A stretch of 64,000 bases of DNA from Orobanche coerulescens (GCA_033398695.1 CM065805.1:164897787-164961786), one strand, 5' to 3'. Counted from the first letter of the stretch, positions 33,701 to 46,481 are shown. Notes: generated by a model not told the origin, from the letters alone. Numbers and translations: made by a program.

Positions 33701-34984
33701 TGTTGTGAGGAAATCCCTCACACTATGCCGCAAGTGCACGGTGTCAACAAGTAATAAAGTGATAAGTAAGATATCGTTCCCTCGAGGACTGATTTCACTA
33801 AGTACCAAAATATAGTCGACTCGTAATTTTATTTGAAGAACAATTATATAGAATTTATTTCTAAACTAATTGCAGAAAAATTAATAATAATAGTAAGAAT
33901 AAAAATAATAAATAATAATAAGGGCGTAGGATTATGATTTTCACCTCAAATAATCAAGACTGATGTTTATTTAATTCAATTCACCTTTATTCAATTGATT
34001 GTAAGCCAGGAATTCCTAAATTATTCTAAAGCCTTTCCCAAGGTCGATAGAAAATACTACGAATTATTAACTCGATATATCCTATTCGAATTAGATAATT
34101 AATAGCTAAAATAGTTCAAGAATTCCCACAATAAATAGGCTTCACAATTCCCATGAGTATATCCCTATCTCACGAAAATCACGATTATTCTCACAAGAAC
34201 TATGCCTAAATTTCATCTCCCGAATCCATAAAGACATTCAAAACAATTCAATTGTTGGCCAAACAATTAAAAAGCATTAATAACAATGAGAAAAATCCAA
34301 TTCGATACGAAAAACGAGTGAGTTGAAATAAAAATAAATAAATCAAACCGTCATGTAATTGGCTACAATCACAATCCTACTCAAACAGATCTAGAAACTA
34401 AGATACGGAAAAATTAAGAAAAACCGTAGGGATCCGTGGTCTTGTCGTCGCCCACAAATCTCCTCCTTGTGTTCTTCGATCCCGCGATGTCTATCGATCG
34501 ATCTCTTGATAATCATCTTTTTCTGACCTTCAATGCTTATTTATAGCTGTTCTCAGCCTCCAAAACACGTCCGGGAATTAGGTTGCGAATAGGCTCCAAA
34601 AACGGCCCAGAACCGCGGCCAACACATCAAAACCGCCTCGTGGGCCGCAGCTCACTTAATCTGTGCTGCGGCCCCTACTGCTCAGCGCCGGATGCCTGGG
34701 CACATATTTTCTTCCTGGGCCGCGGCTCACTCTACTTGTGCCGCGGCTCACAGTACAGTGTGCTCGGCGCTTTCTGGACATCTTCGTGTGCCGCGGCTCA
34801 CTTGGTTTGTGTCGTGGCCCCAGGCCAAAATTAGCCGTTTTCGCCCGTTTTTCATCGTTCCAGCTTTCGGACTCCAATTTCCCGCAACATAAAAGAATAG
34901 TGCATTAAAGGCTCATTTATGCAGATTTAGGCTCAAAATGGATATGAAATAATGATAAATAAGCGCATAAAAATACGCCTAACA
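33701..34984 (-). repeat. E5 5' LTR (1284 bp)
   Basis: Same as 26934-28181 apart from scattered changes and two added dyad-containing segments. The CCGCGG-type array lies at 34611-34820. A TATA box ctataaataag lies at about 34538-34548, minus strand. Confidence 0.92.
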
Positions 34985-35079
34985 CTATGCAAGAAGGAGA
35001 ATTAGTAGTTACTGGAGAAAAATATTCTATTAAAGTTTTCTTTTGCAACTTGATTATTCCGATTTTCAATTTCGTCCAT
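34985..35079 (-). pseudogene. E6 gag N-terminus
   Basis: On the minus strand an ATG at 35079 opens a short frame (MDEIENRNNQVAKENFNR) and, after a one-base frameshift, reads TNSPSCI up to the E5 insertion. The next gag residues are encoded at 26933 on the other side of E5. Confidence 0.7.
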
Positions 35080-36835
35080 TTTTTGTATCGGTTTTATTTG
35101 GTGAACTTCAATTTTAGTTAAGGACAATCTTCTTCTCGTTAATCGACCTTTATTATTTCGTTGCCAAACTTGCATTCACCAATATTTCAATTTTTTTAAC
35201 TTTGCATACAAACCAAATTATGATAGTCGATCGAACTTCCAGATCGTTGAAGGCGTCACAACGGTCGCACTTAAATCCAACTTTCTTCGGCATGTACAAC
35301 AGAGGCCTTTTTTGCCAAAATTCGGTCGTTTTTCAAAATCAATTTGTACAAGATTGATATTTAGCTTTTCTCTTTTCATATCAAATAAAGTAGTGAGTGA
35401 AAAATATCAATCCCTTGTTGAATCTTTTAAAGGATTTTATTGTTTTAATTATTTTTTTTGAGTTTTTTTTTTTATTTTTATTATAATTAATAATAATGAT
35501 AATTATAATTATTGTAATTATTACTAATATTATAGGATGTAATAGACTGCAAAAGAATAAATTTACTAATTGATCTACGGAAGCAATATCTATTGATAAA
35601 CTAAATTATACGATGAGAAATATTGCAATTAAACTAAGTGTCTAAGAATACTGTAAATAGAAAATAACAACTAGAAACACAATCTAAATTTACCACTACA
35701 AGATTGTATTTAAACTAAAGGCAAGATATAAATTATTTTAAAATTTTATAAAAAAATTCTGATTTTTTTTGTTTTTTATATTTTATATTTTTTTATGTTT
35801 TTATATTTTTTATGTTTATTATAATTTTATTATATTTTTTGACTAAATAATATTGAGCTAATATATATATATATATATATATATATTTTCACAGAAAAAA
35901 ATATTTCAGATTTTTTTAAAAAGAATAAAAATTATAGACTTTTATTTTATTTATGCAGACAATAAAAATATTTTTTTTACCAATTTTTGTTTCTATTTTT
36001 TTTTAAATTTCCAGGTTTTTAATTTTTTTAGTATTTTCCCTTTTTATTATAATATTTTAATTTTATTTAAAAAAATAAGTTTATGTTTTTATTAAAAAGA
36101 ATTCAAAGTTCAGAAATAGAGATAATAAATTTTATTATATAAATTCAAGATTATTTAAATAATTAATACTTAATCTGTTTTTTTAGATTTTTAGATTTTT
36201 TTTATGAAAAGTAAATTTTTTTAGGAAAATAAAACTAGCAGATTTTACTTTTTAAAAATAAAATAAATAATTCCGGTTTTTATTTATTATGGACAATAAT
36301 ATTCCAATTTTAGTTTTTAAAGAAAAACAGTTTATAGATTTATTCCAGATTTTTTTATTTTTATCAGATTTTTTTCGAATTAAAAAAATTTCAATTTTTT
36401 AATATTAATATTCCAGAATTACAAAATATTACCCTAAAGTCTGATTTTTTTTTAATTTTCCATATTTTTTTAAAATAAATATAAATAAGTTCCGATTTTT
36501 TTTAAACTTTTTCAGATTTTTTTAGATTTTTATATATTTTTGGATTTTTTATTTATTATTTTATTATTATTTTACGAAAATGAACAGTAGTTTTTTTATT
36601 ATTATTCCTTATATTTTATATTTTTTTTTATTATAATAAGTTTTTATTTTTCAGATTTTTATGAACAAAAAAAAAGAAAATAAATTTACTACTAACTATT
36701 ATTTATACTAATACAATTTAAAACGAATAAAGACAGATAATAATAGTAATAATAAAAAAAAGACAGATAAAAAATAACTAGTAGAAGAATTTAACTAACT
36801 TGGTGACGACGGTCTTCGTATACTTCGTTTGCGCC
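35080..36835 (-). other. E6 leader, extremely T-rich on the plus strand
   Basis: From about 35440 to 36790 the plus strand is dominated by T runs of 5-9 with repeated agattttttt units. The minus-strand transcript would be A-rich. There is no coding in either strand. A (TA)n tract lies at 35861-35886. It lies between primer site and gag, where Tat/Athila elements carry a long untranslated leader. Confidence 0.7.
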
Positions 36836-36853
36836 TCCCCGGCAACGGCGCCA
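36836..36853 (-). other. E6 primer-binding site (tRNA-Asp type)
   Basis: The minus strand reads tggcgccgttgccgggga, the usual plant Tat/Athila site, close to the LTR end at about 36864. Confidence 0.9.
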
Positions 36854-36863
36854 AAAACTTATT

Positions 36864-37290
36864 TGTTGATTTGTTAGTCTAATACTCACAAGCGCATGAT
36901 TCGTTTGATGTAGAAATGCGGTGCAAGGTCGATTCCACAGGGAGGACTATTATGATGAAGTAAAAATATTTCTATCGAATTAAACAAAATTAAATTAAAT
37001 TCTAACCTAGTCCCAAATAATTTGATTTTTGAATGGTTATAATAATTGCATTAAATAACAGTAATTTTTAAGTAGATTGTAGATAAATTGATTTTAAATA
37101 ATTTACTAGGTTTAGAATCCACCAATGTCTATTTATTATTTATTTTATATTTTAATTCCAAGAAAGTCAGGGAATAGATTCTGAAATCAATCTCACTATT
37201 TCCCTAAAGATTTAACAATAAGTACAAAATTATAATTCAAATATAGATTTTCATTCGCTTGAAAAAAATATAATTTTTAAGCATTATATG
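36864..37290 (-). repeat. E6 5' LTR, 3' part
   Basis: It begins tgttgatttgttag next to the primer site. It is cut by E7, with duplication ATATG at 37286-37290. The other part is 53845-54728. Confidence 0.82.
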
Positions 37291-38219
37291 TGTTGTGCGA
37301 CGATTAATACGCCTCAACGGCGATCGGCACAAGGGCCGAGTGATCAAAGTCAGCGTCCAATGAACCAAGGCAGACTTACCAAACGAAGATGTCGGATCGA
37401 GTTCGAATTCCTAGCGATCGTCTTACAAGGCGATCGTCTCTAGTGCCCGACTAAGGACGACCGTCTTATGACACATGTAAAGCCGACATTCGTCAAGTCT
37501 ACGGAGACGGAATCTCGGGAAGAAGGCCCACGTGCAGACCCGCAAAAGGCGCAGCAGGAAAAGGCTTTTTGACTCCAGCCCATCACCAACTGTTAGTGAC
37601 AAGGACAGCCTCTCACCTACCGACAGACCTGCAAAAGGCACTCTAGGTGGGACCTCCTAAGACCGAGTCGCGGGGCACGTGTTGCTTTCTCATTGGTTCA
37701 CTCGATTGGCTGCCTATAGCAGCCGCGGACTTTAAGGAAATCGACCCGCGTGCTGGGACGATCGCCCTGGTTGCCCTTAATGGCGCGTCAGAAGCATTAA
37801 ATTAGCATTTAATGCAGAAAGGCGCTCGCCCGTTTTGGGGGATTGAGGCATCCCAACTCCTCTCCTATAAATAGAAGACTTCCAGCATTTTGAAGGGACT
37901 TTTGGAATTTTTAGCACTTCATCTTTGTTACAAGAACTCACAGAGCATTAACTCTGGTTCTTCCGCCAATCATCAGCACTCAAGAGCTAGACAACTAAGG
38001 TTATTACACTCATTATAATCGTAATCTAACATTAATAGTTGTACTCCCAAGCAGTATTCTTATTAATAATATCTCGCGAGAGCATTCAAGCCTGGGATTA
38101 ACAACCCCGGCAAATCTTGTGTTATTTTCATCCCATCATACGTACTCTCGCATTTTGTTTGTTACTCACTCGTAGCCATATCCAGCAAATCATTCCGAAT
38201 AATATTTTGGGTAACAACA
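37291..38219 (+). repeat. E7 5' LTR (929 bp)
   Basis: It starts tgttgtgcgacg and ends gggtaacaaca. A TATA box ctataaatag lies at about 37863-37872, followed by a transcript start region. Short repeats of the gcgatcgtc type occur near 37413-37440. Confidence 0.93.
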
Positions 38220-38220
38220 A

Positions 38221-38238
38221 TTGGCGCTACAAGAAGGG
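38221..38238 (+). other. E7 primer-binding site
   Basis: ttggcgctacaagaaggg starts one base after the LTR end. It ends in the tgg needed to pair with a tRNA CCA tail. I cannot assign the tRNA with certainty. Confidence 0.65.
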
Positions 38239-38346
38239 GATTGAACCCTTATTTTCTCTCCGACCGTTTCGAAGAACACTCACTATTCTCCCGAACATAT
38301 ACTTGAAGAAACACTCACTGTTCTTCAAAGAGAAACCCTCGAGATA

Positions 38347-39987
38347 ATGACGTCTGCTACCATCTCGAAGAGAGCCACCTTACGATCCACCGGACGCCTT
38401 ATTCCGGCCCAAACCGAGTCCCAACCTACGGCGGAAGACAGCCGCGGCGACGCCAGACTCTGACTCCCGCCCCCAAGGGACGCCACTAGCCTCTCACTCG
38501 ATCAATTCCAAACTGCGGAACAGATCGAGGAGGCCATGGACATCCTAAGTGAGCGACGGAGAGCATGCGATACGCCCACTATTACCCCCTCAGCTATCCG
38601 CCGCGCTGGCAAATGAAAGCTCAAGGGGTTATATGTCGAGCAATCGTCAGAAAGCCCCGAGTCGTAAGAAAAGGCACTTGCGAGGCGGGACAGTTCCGTC
38701 TTCAGCCGCCTAGGAAGTGATCCTTCATGGCAACCTGGGCATTCTGGCCCCAGCCATGAGACATCGGAGTCTGAGTCTGTCACCAGGAGTTCGACATACC
38801 CAACTCCCAAAAAACAGGTCAGCCATCTGGCTCCCACTCGCTAAAAAATCGAGCTCGGCGGCAAGGACCTCGTTGCCTACAACGGAGCCAGGAGATCAGT
38901 ACATGATCACCTCGGATCCCGCTCCGAGAGCCGGACCGCGAGGAGCCAGGCTACGGCGATGGCAGCAATGCAGCGCCAGCTCGACGATATGAAAGCGCTC
39001 CTAGAAACTGGGGCAGGCACCAAGAGAAAGGTCGCCGGACCAAGTGAGCCGCTCGCGGTCCAGATCGAGCTTGCCCCCATGCAACTAAAGATCGCTCCTC
39101 CTCAAACACCTCTGTATGAGGGGAGATCGGACCCCGAGACTCACTTTAGCAAGTTCCGGATCTGCATGACCAGATATGGGGCGTCCGACGCGACGAAATG
39201 CCGAATGTTCCCGTTAACAGTGGACAATCTTGCCCATAGGTGGTACATCTCATTGCCACCGCGCTCAATCAACTGTTTTTCAAAGCTGGCGAGCGACTTC
39301 ACGTCGTACTTCGCTGTCAAGGTCGCTCGGCCAGAAGGTCCCCACCGCATGATGAAGATCAGGTAGGGGAAAGACGAGTTCGATGAAGATTACATCGGCC
39401 GGGTGGATGAAATAGTCCTCACCGGCGAGCCCATAAGCGACGAGCTCGCCCTCTACTCGGTCTTGGGGGGTTTCGATGGTCTTTATCCCATGTTCAGGCA
39501 CCTCACAAAGGACATCCCCCCAACCTACGAGATCTTCTGCGCCAAGGCCGCCGACTTTCTGGCCAGGCAGAGGTTGCTCACCCTTTGCCTAGGCGAGCGG
39601 GCAACCGGAGAGAGGAAGGCGCCATCTCCCATCCCAAAGAAGGCGATCGCCAAGCCCAGAAAGGCGGTCGCAAAGCCACCCGATGAATTTAAGGCCTTCG
39701 AGGATGTGGAAGTCCACCTCCTCCGCAACCTCAATCTATCTCCGGCCCATATCTTCAATGCCATCAAGGGGCGCAAACGGCTAAGCAAGCCAAAGGCGGT
39801 GAGGGACAACGGTCATCTGGACCGCGATAAATTTTGTGCTTACCACAAAAGTCCCGGCCACAACACCAACCAATGCCGAAACCTCCTCAGACAACTCTGG
39901 AGATTATTCGAGGAGGGCAAGCTGGACAATTTAATAACTAAGTCGGAGCCCCGAGCAGAAAAGATCGAGGGCCGCGATCGGCGATAG
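38347..39987 (+). pseudogene. E7 gag, broken
   Basis: The structural protein of the particle. One frame runs from an ATG at 38347 with several stops before 38900, then is open from about 38911 to 39366 and, after one TAG (39364-39366; CAG-to-TAG would explain it), to 39987. The capsid region includes PLYEGRSDPETHFSKFRICMTRYGASDATKCRMFPLTV and YISLPPRSINCFSKLASDF. A Lys/Pro-rich linker (PIPKKAIAKPRKAVAKPP) and one Cys-His motif FCAYHKSPGHNTNQC near the C-terminus follow. The order and sequence type are those of Tat-lineage Gag. Confidence 0.85.
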
Positions 39988-41377
39988 AACGACGGCCTCC
40001 CAAACTGGTCGCCAGAGTCGAACGCGACGAGTCAGAGGACTCATACGAGTCGATCCCACCGATCAACCCCGGCAGCCAGATCTATATGCTTCAATCAAGA
40101 GGTGGAAACTTCGGAGGTCTTTCCCCGGTTTCGACAATGTCAAACGAAACGCTACTGCCTGAGCAACGCCTCCAAAAAGAGGATGACTCGCTCACCCTCT
40201 AAAGTTCGTCATCTAACATGATGGACCTAGGCAAGCGATCGCCTCCCCCAGCACAACGTATACCATCGAGGATCGTCATCTAACATGACGACCCAAGGTA
40301 GAAAAGTGCAGCCATGGTTCTGGTCCCTGGAGGTCGATGGAACCGACAGCCCGTCCATGCAAGGTTCCTTTGGGTAGAGATCACTCGCCTTTTTGTTTAA
40401 ATATGAGGCGGGCGTAGCCGAAGGACCCTCCAAAATAGATCTGTGGACGTGCTCCCCCGCCCTCAAAGGTCGATCATCTAACATGATGGACCCAGACAAT
40501 GCGACGCATCCCGCCCCCCATCACAACGTATGCCCTCGAAGGTCCGTCATCTAACATGTCGGTCCCAGGCAGAAAAGTGCTAACAAGCCACGGTCGCGGA
40601 GTCGATTAATCCGACGACGCCCCGTGCAAGGACTCCTCCAGGCTAAGATCGTCCGCCCCATCGCTACATTGGGAGGCAAAACGTAGCCTACGGAGGACCC
40701 TCACAATTAAGTGAGTCGCGAGATGTAGAGCATCAAGCAGAATGTCGCTCGCACACAAGACATGGTCGCGGAGGTCGGTTCCGTCGAACTCCACGACCGT
40801 GCAAGGTTCCTCTAGGTCGAGATGGTCGGCCTTCCTCAAGGAACCTGCAAAATTGAAGATCGCAAGAACTAGACCAAAGATCGCTCGCCAAACGATTTAT
40901 TTTCGTTCCCTTACCTTCACTATGTAAACAAAACCAAGAGGGAGAGCGGAGCTATACATACAACGATCGTCTTTGTTCTACAAGTTACCAGTATGAGTTT
41001 AAGTATATCAATTCATTTGGAGATGTACGTACGACGATCGCTCCTCCTCAAACACCTTTGTATGAGGTCAAATGCAAAATATTCGGAAAGACGAACATAC
41101 AAACAAGAAATCAGATAAGGAAATACTCATTTCATTTCATTTGAAATACAAGCATGGTCGCCCGAGGGCAAAATACAAAAAGGGAAGCCTAGAAAATTAC
41201 AAGTAAAAGCAAAAAGAGCAAGCTAGCTCAGGGTGTCCCTGCCGAGCCATCTGCCCCGGCCGCAGGATCGGCGTTCGCTCCCTCGCCAGCATCACGCACT
41301 GCACCCCCATCCTCCGGGGCATCCGGGTAAACACAAATGTCGGGCGACGGATACCAGCTCAAGTTGACCCCATGATC
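39988..41377 (+). other. E7 region where pol is missing; degenerate repeats
   Basis: There are no RT, integrase or protease motifs in any frame. A short motif tcatctaacatgatgga recurs at about 40208, 40272, 40472 and 40550, each followed by ccca(a/g)g. Segments with ccgtgcaaggttcct(c/t) also recur (40350, 40620, 40800). These look like decayed tandem repeats. Confidence 0.6.
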
Positions 41378-43898
41378 CTAGGAGAGATCTAGGATCGGCA
41401 CGAAGAAGGCGGGTTGTAAAGGGTGCGCAAGCACGTAGGCTTTGAAGTTATCAGCCAAAGGGCCGACCTCGAGTCCTCCCTTCTTAGCATCACGGATTGT
41501 GTCAGCATAAGCCATATAATAGGCAAATTTGCGGACGTATTCCACGTTAAGGAAGGGATCGGCCTCAGTCGCCTCCAACTTCTCCCTTAGCCCCGCAAAC
41601 GTTTGGTTCATGCCCTGGAGCTTGGAAACCTTGGTGGCCACCTCTTCCTTCGATGACGCCAGCTCGCCGGTCATCCAGTCGACGATCACCTTCAGCTCAG
41701 CGACCTCCTTCTGTGCAGCCGCGTGCGACCGGCGGGCATCCGTCATCTAATCCCGCATCCGGTCATTCGCCGCCCGGGCTCGATCAAGGTCATGGCTCGC
41801 CCTGTTGGCTGCCTCCACGGAGCTTTTCTCCATCGCCACGAGCCTGTCGGAAAGATCAGCATTTTGTTTTCGAGCAGCCTCGAGGTCCACCTAAAGACGA
41901 GCGGTGGAGGGCCGCCCCTCATAATCTTTCACGGCCTGGGTAGCCATCGTCGCCGTCTGAATGGCTAAAGCGAAGGTCACCTACATCGCGTCAGCAGATC
42001 GCCGACGTGCGATCGCATCCAGGTCGGTCATCCAGGCCTTCGGCAGGGCGGCGACAGCCTGAGAAATGTGGTGAGGGATATCGCAGGCCTCGCAAGGAGC
42101 ATTGCTCGATAGGAAATCTACCACCAACGGCGAGCAGTTCGGGTCACAGCGACGAACCCTGTACCAAGAACAGAAGAGTTAGTATATTTCCAACAAGGAA
42201 ATGTCATAACCCAACAAAGCAACGAAGCTCACCTTGCGACCTTCTCTGGGCCGCAGCCAAAGAACGGCCTCCCACGAGGGGTCTCAGCATGGGCAACTGC
42301 CGCGGCTTCTAGGAAACTCGAGGAGGGCGTGGACCCCTTCACCAGTGGAATCGCAAAAAGCGGAGGCGCGGCGATCGGCGGAGCCACGGTAGGCGCATCA
42401 GCAGTAGCATAGGCCGAGGGCTCCTCTGCCCTCCGCCTCTTGTGATTGACCCGGAGTTCTCCCTCCTCCCAAGGCTCTTGTTCACCGGCGACCGGCTCCA
42501 CGAGAGGCCTTGCCTCCGGGATAGGTCGGATCGGCGCCGCAGGAACTCGGCTCGTTTTCTTCCCTTGGCGCAGGCGACTCATAATCCCAGGATTCTACAT
42601 AGCGATCTATCAAGGGCTCTGGGTAGCGAGGGAAGCAGATTTCTGTAAAGAAAGCGATCGACAAAGGTTAGTCATCTTTTTCAATCAAGCCGATCGTCAA
42701 GCAAAGGAAGATCGTAAAAATTCATACCTGGAACCCTTAAGGGGCGAGGAAAACGAAACAGTCGAGCAGCCAACCAGTAGTCTTTGTTTTTGATCTGGTG
42801 AGCGTCGATATAATTGTCTGGAAGACTACGTATCCGCTCCCAAACGATCGCAAAATCAAAGGCAAGCTCGCCTGCCGTCGGAACAAGGGCACATGTAAAA
42901 TGAAAGCCAAATTAGATTAGTTCAGAATATATCCGAATGAAGGGAGAGTCAAAACCCTTACTCGGATTCCTCTCCCAGAATCCGGTGGGGATATCCAACT
43001 CGTCGGTGGGATTTTCACTCGCGGCCGATTTCCACGCACCGTCGACCCAAAACCACTTCGTCGGATCGCCCCGGACCTTCTTCGGGACCCAAAGAATCAC
43101 CCGGCCCGAATGACCTTGAATGTGGTAGCTGCCAACGGAACCCTTCTGAGCGGTCAGCTTGAAGATATAGTTCATCTCCAGTGGCGAAGGAAGATGGAAC
43201 AGCCGGTGACCGCCGAACAAAGTAAGGGTGCAGACGATCTGCAGCCAGGCGTTTGGCGTCAGCTGAAGCGGCGCCACATTCCAGGCGGTCAGCAAGTATG
43301 ACACGGAGAACGGCAGTGGGAACCGTAGTCCGGCCCCCATGATCGCCTCATTAACGGTGACCATGCCCTCAGGAGGTTGATCGACACGCTCATTTTCGGC
43401 GGATACATAGAGGGAAACGTCAGAGGGGACATGGAACTTCTCCTTCCAGAGATCCAAATCTTTCCTGGTCGCCGAGCTTCTAATCTGGCCAAGGGACCAC
43501 GGGGAGCGGCACGCGGCCTGGAACATCGTCCGCTTTTCAGGTTGATATGGATGGGCGATCGAGTATTCGTGGAAATCAAACTTTGGAATTGGGCCGGACA
43601 ATTTCTCTATAAGTTCGGCAAAATCTGAAAAAGCTTTGCCGAACGCACTGTTTCACTCCCAGTACGCCTTCACTTCCATCTCCTCTTCGGCCAGCGAATG
43701 CCTTCACTCGGCCTCCGCTACCCTGGCCGCATCGGCTTTGTTAAAGAGTTCTTCGACCTACATGGGTTCAATCCCGGCGCGAATAGCCTCGACGACTGTC
43801 TCCACGTGGAACGCCGCATAGATTTCATCCCGGGCGGTCGAAATCCCGACGGCAGAAGTGCTACCCGTCTCATACACCGTTGGTTTTCCTCCGGACAT
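41378..43898 (-). pseudogene. E7 antisense four-exon ORF (putative gypsy-type transposon domain)
   Basis: Reading leftward from ATG 43898, exons are about 43898-42962, 42871-42728, 42642-42233 and 42158-41378. Introns are 90, 85 and 74 bp with GT..AG ends, and reading phase is kept across each junction. Exon 1 holds the region typical of Pfam Transposase_28 (putative gypsy type transposon): AIMGAGLRFPLPFSVSYLL, LAPxQLTPNAW-like LQLTPNAWLQIV, then VPKKVRGDPTKWFWVDGAWK. Exon 2 continues with DFAIVWERIRSLPDNYIDAH. Exon 3 is low complexity (Ala/Pro-rich, basic RRRAEEP). Exon 4 is Ala/Glu/Lys-rich and probably coiled coil. It has six in-frame stops (43760, 43706, 43655, 41983, 41893, 41749) and one frameshift in exon 3. 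The function of such proteins is unknown. Confidence 0.8.
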
Positions 43899-44435
43899 CT
43901 TCAGAAAAAAGAAAGGAAAAAGAGAAAAGGTTTTTCTTACCTAAAAAATCTAGTCGAACGGCGCTCGACAACTCGAAGCTTCAAAGGAATCCGACAATCT
44001 TTTTTCTTAGACAAAAGTGCAGATAAGGTTGTAACCCAGAAACCCTAGTCCCTTTTATAGGCGAAAGCAGGGGCTTCTGGGCAAATAAACAAAGTCTAAA
44101 GGGCTGAAGCACAAAGGTCGGAAAAGAATGACTTTAATGCCGTCCTCGAGTCCCGCGTGCGCATCGTTTAGAGGGCACGCCAGAGGATAAGTCTGACAAA
44201 CCGTCGGACTCCCCCAACAGGAACGCGACACGTGCCCCAATGACGTTTCAAGTCAGCTTTCACTTCCCGCTCTTTTCAGCGACCGAGTAGGTCGTCCAAA
44301 TTCAAAATCAAAGTTCGCTCGAGAAGACGATCGTCTGTTCCATAAAGTGATGGGTCGCTCGTCATTAATTCAAACGATCGCCAGTAGAACCACCTCACCC
44401 CACGTCTTTAACATCGGAGCGAGCTGGGGGGAAAT
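43899..44435 (+). other. E7 3' untranslated region and polypurine tract
   Basis: Non-coding. It includes the likely promoter side of the antisense ORF. The polypurine tract gagctggggggaaat ends at 44435, directly before the LTR. Confidence 0.75.
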
Positions 44436-44844
44436 TGTTGTGCCGCGATTAATACGCCTCATCGGCGATCGGCACAGGGGCCGAGCGACCAAAGTCAGCG
44501 TCCAATGAACCAAGGCAGACTTACCAAACGAAGATGTCAGATCGAGTTCGAGTACCTAGCGATCGTCTTACAAGGCGATCGTCTCTAGTGCCCGACCAAG
44601 GACGACCGTCTTATGCCACATGTAAAGCCGACATTCGTCAAGTCTACGGAGACGGAATCTCGGGAAGAAGGCCCACGTGCAGACCCGCAAAAGGCGCAAC
44701 AGGAAAAGACTTTTTGACTCCAGCCCATCACCAGCTGTTAGTGACAAGGACAGTCTCTTACCTACCGACATACCCGCAAAAGGGGCTCTAGGTGGGACCT
44801 CCCAAGTCCAAGTGGCGGGGCACGTGTTGCTTTCTCATTGGTTC
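44436..44844 (+). repeat. E7 3' LTR, left half
   Basis: It matches 37291-37703. It is interrupted by E8 after ggttc (44840-44844). Confidence 0.92.
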
Positions 44845-46481
44845 TGTAACACCCCCAGAATACGTCCGGAAATGTTACACGCCGTAGGCCCTTCTCACAA
44901 GGATCTACCAGGCTAAACTCCACTAGGCTACACAATGATCGACCGATCGGGGTCAATCTAAATACAACGCAGACCGAAAAGGTCATTAAACAATTCAGAA
45001 ACTAATAAATTTAATATCTCCATGACAAAGAATAAACTTTCACACAAAAAGGGATGACAACTCCATTTAATAAAGGAAAACCTACACCCGTGCAAGGGTG
45101 AGTACTCAACCAAATGGAAAATACCGACCCCGATGGAATAAATGCAAAGACTCGACTCTTGTGTGATTAGCATCGCGTCTTCCATCTCCTTCCAAGCTAA
45201 TCCGTGATTGCTCCCATTTGCCAAAACCTGAGCGCATAACAGGCACCCACCCCGAAAACTCGGGGTTAGCAAACCGGAATTTTGCTAGTGCAAGTACATA
45301 ATATACAAGATATACGAACAATAACAACACAAAATTCAACCATCGTGAAGCCTTAACACAAGCCATACATTCCAAAAATGAACACAAGATAGCACTCGTA
45401 TACACAAGGTGAAAAATAATCACATAGTTATATTCTCTATATGGAACATAATGCCAATCAAACTTTGGGCGAGCCCAAGGAGTCAAAAGATTAAGTTCGA
45501 AAATCCATTTTTATAAAAGGAAAAGTATTTTGATAAGATAGTTTAAAAAATATTATTAATGACTCGGGCCGTCTTGGGATTTTGGAAATTGAATGGGAAT
45601 ACCTTTAGAAAATAATTTCAAAGCTCTCGGGTCCTCGACCCAATTTATAGAACTTGTCACAAACGAAATCATTACAACATCTCACGGGGTTCTCAAACCA
45701 ATCCAAATAACATCATCACGACATCAATCATCTCAGCATTTCACAGGGTCCTCGACCCAAATCACAGAATAGCACCACAATACAATCGAAGGCACAAGCT
45801 CTCATTCGACATATCCTGCTCAAGACCCCCGATTAATTAACCCTCGGAGATTTCGTCAAACCTCCTTGGTTAATTAACCCTGATACCAACGCTTCAAAAA
45901 CAAGTTGAAACAAACTTTTCAAAAACGCGAATCGCGGTCTATATCAAGACAAACGTTTAAGAGAGAGTTTGAAAGATTTTAGATACGAACATCGTTCGGT
46001 AACGGGGTCTTAGCGATCTCACAAATACCCGTAACCAATAAGCCTGCCAGGCGCCTCCCTTGCGCACCTGTGTACCGGCGTTCACTTCCATCATGTTGGC
46101 CGCTCATTGAACATGTCACCGCACCGGCGTCACTCCCGCAAGAGCCGCCCCTTGCGCGCGCATTAGGTGACATCGGCGTTCACCACCCATATGGAGCCGC
46201 ACATTGCAGCATACACCAGGCCGGAGTGCACGCCCCGCCCTCAGAGGTTCCCGGATACGACGTTTCTCACAACAAATATCCACATTATCACAAACATCAA
46301 GCACATGGACAAACGTCACAACAATTTTCAACTCGGTACATCAAGTTACACAATTTTCTCCGCCAATCCATAACCACACAAATAAACAATAACACACACG
46401 TTATCAATCAAACTCAATCACAATAAGCCTTCAAGCATAACCAACCAACACCGCACATATATCCCTATATTGCGACTCAAC

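Larger units (their letters stand above)
26934..34984 (-). mobile_element. E5: complete non-autonomous Tat-type element, TSD CTATG
   Basis: LTRs are 26934-28181 and 33701-34984, with duplications CTATG at 26929-26933 and 34985-34989. On the minus strand the 5' LTR (right) is followed by a TGGCGCC primer site, one open frame of unknown function, about 1.5 kb of non-coding DNA (split by solo LTR S1), and a polypurine tract before the left LTR. The motif gatgggaggcaacccatc and the end aggctcaagtttgggggta are typical of Tat/Athila elements. Without S1 it is about 5.0 kb. There is no gag, RT or integrase, so it must be moved by an autonomous relative. Confidence 0.92.
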
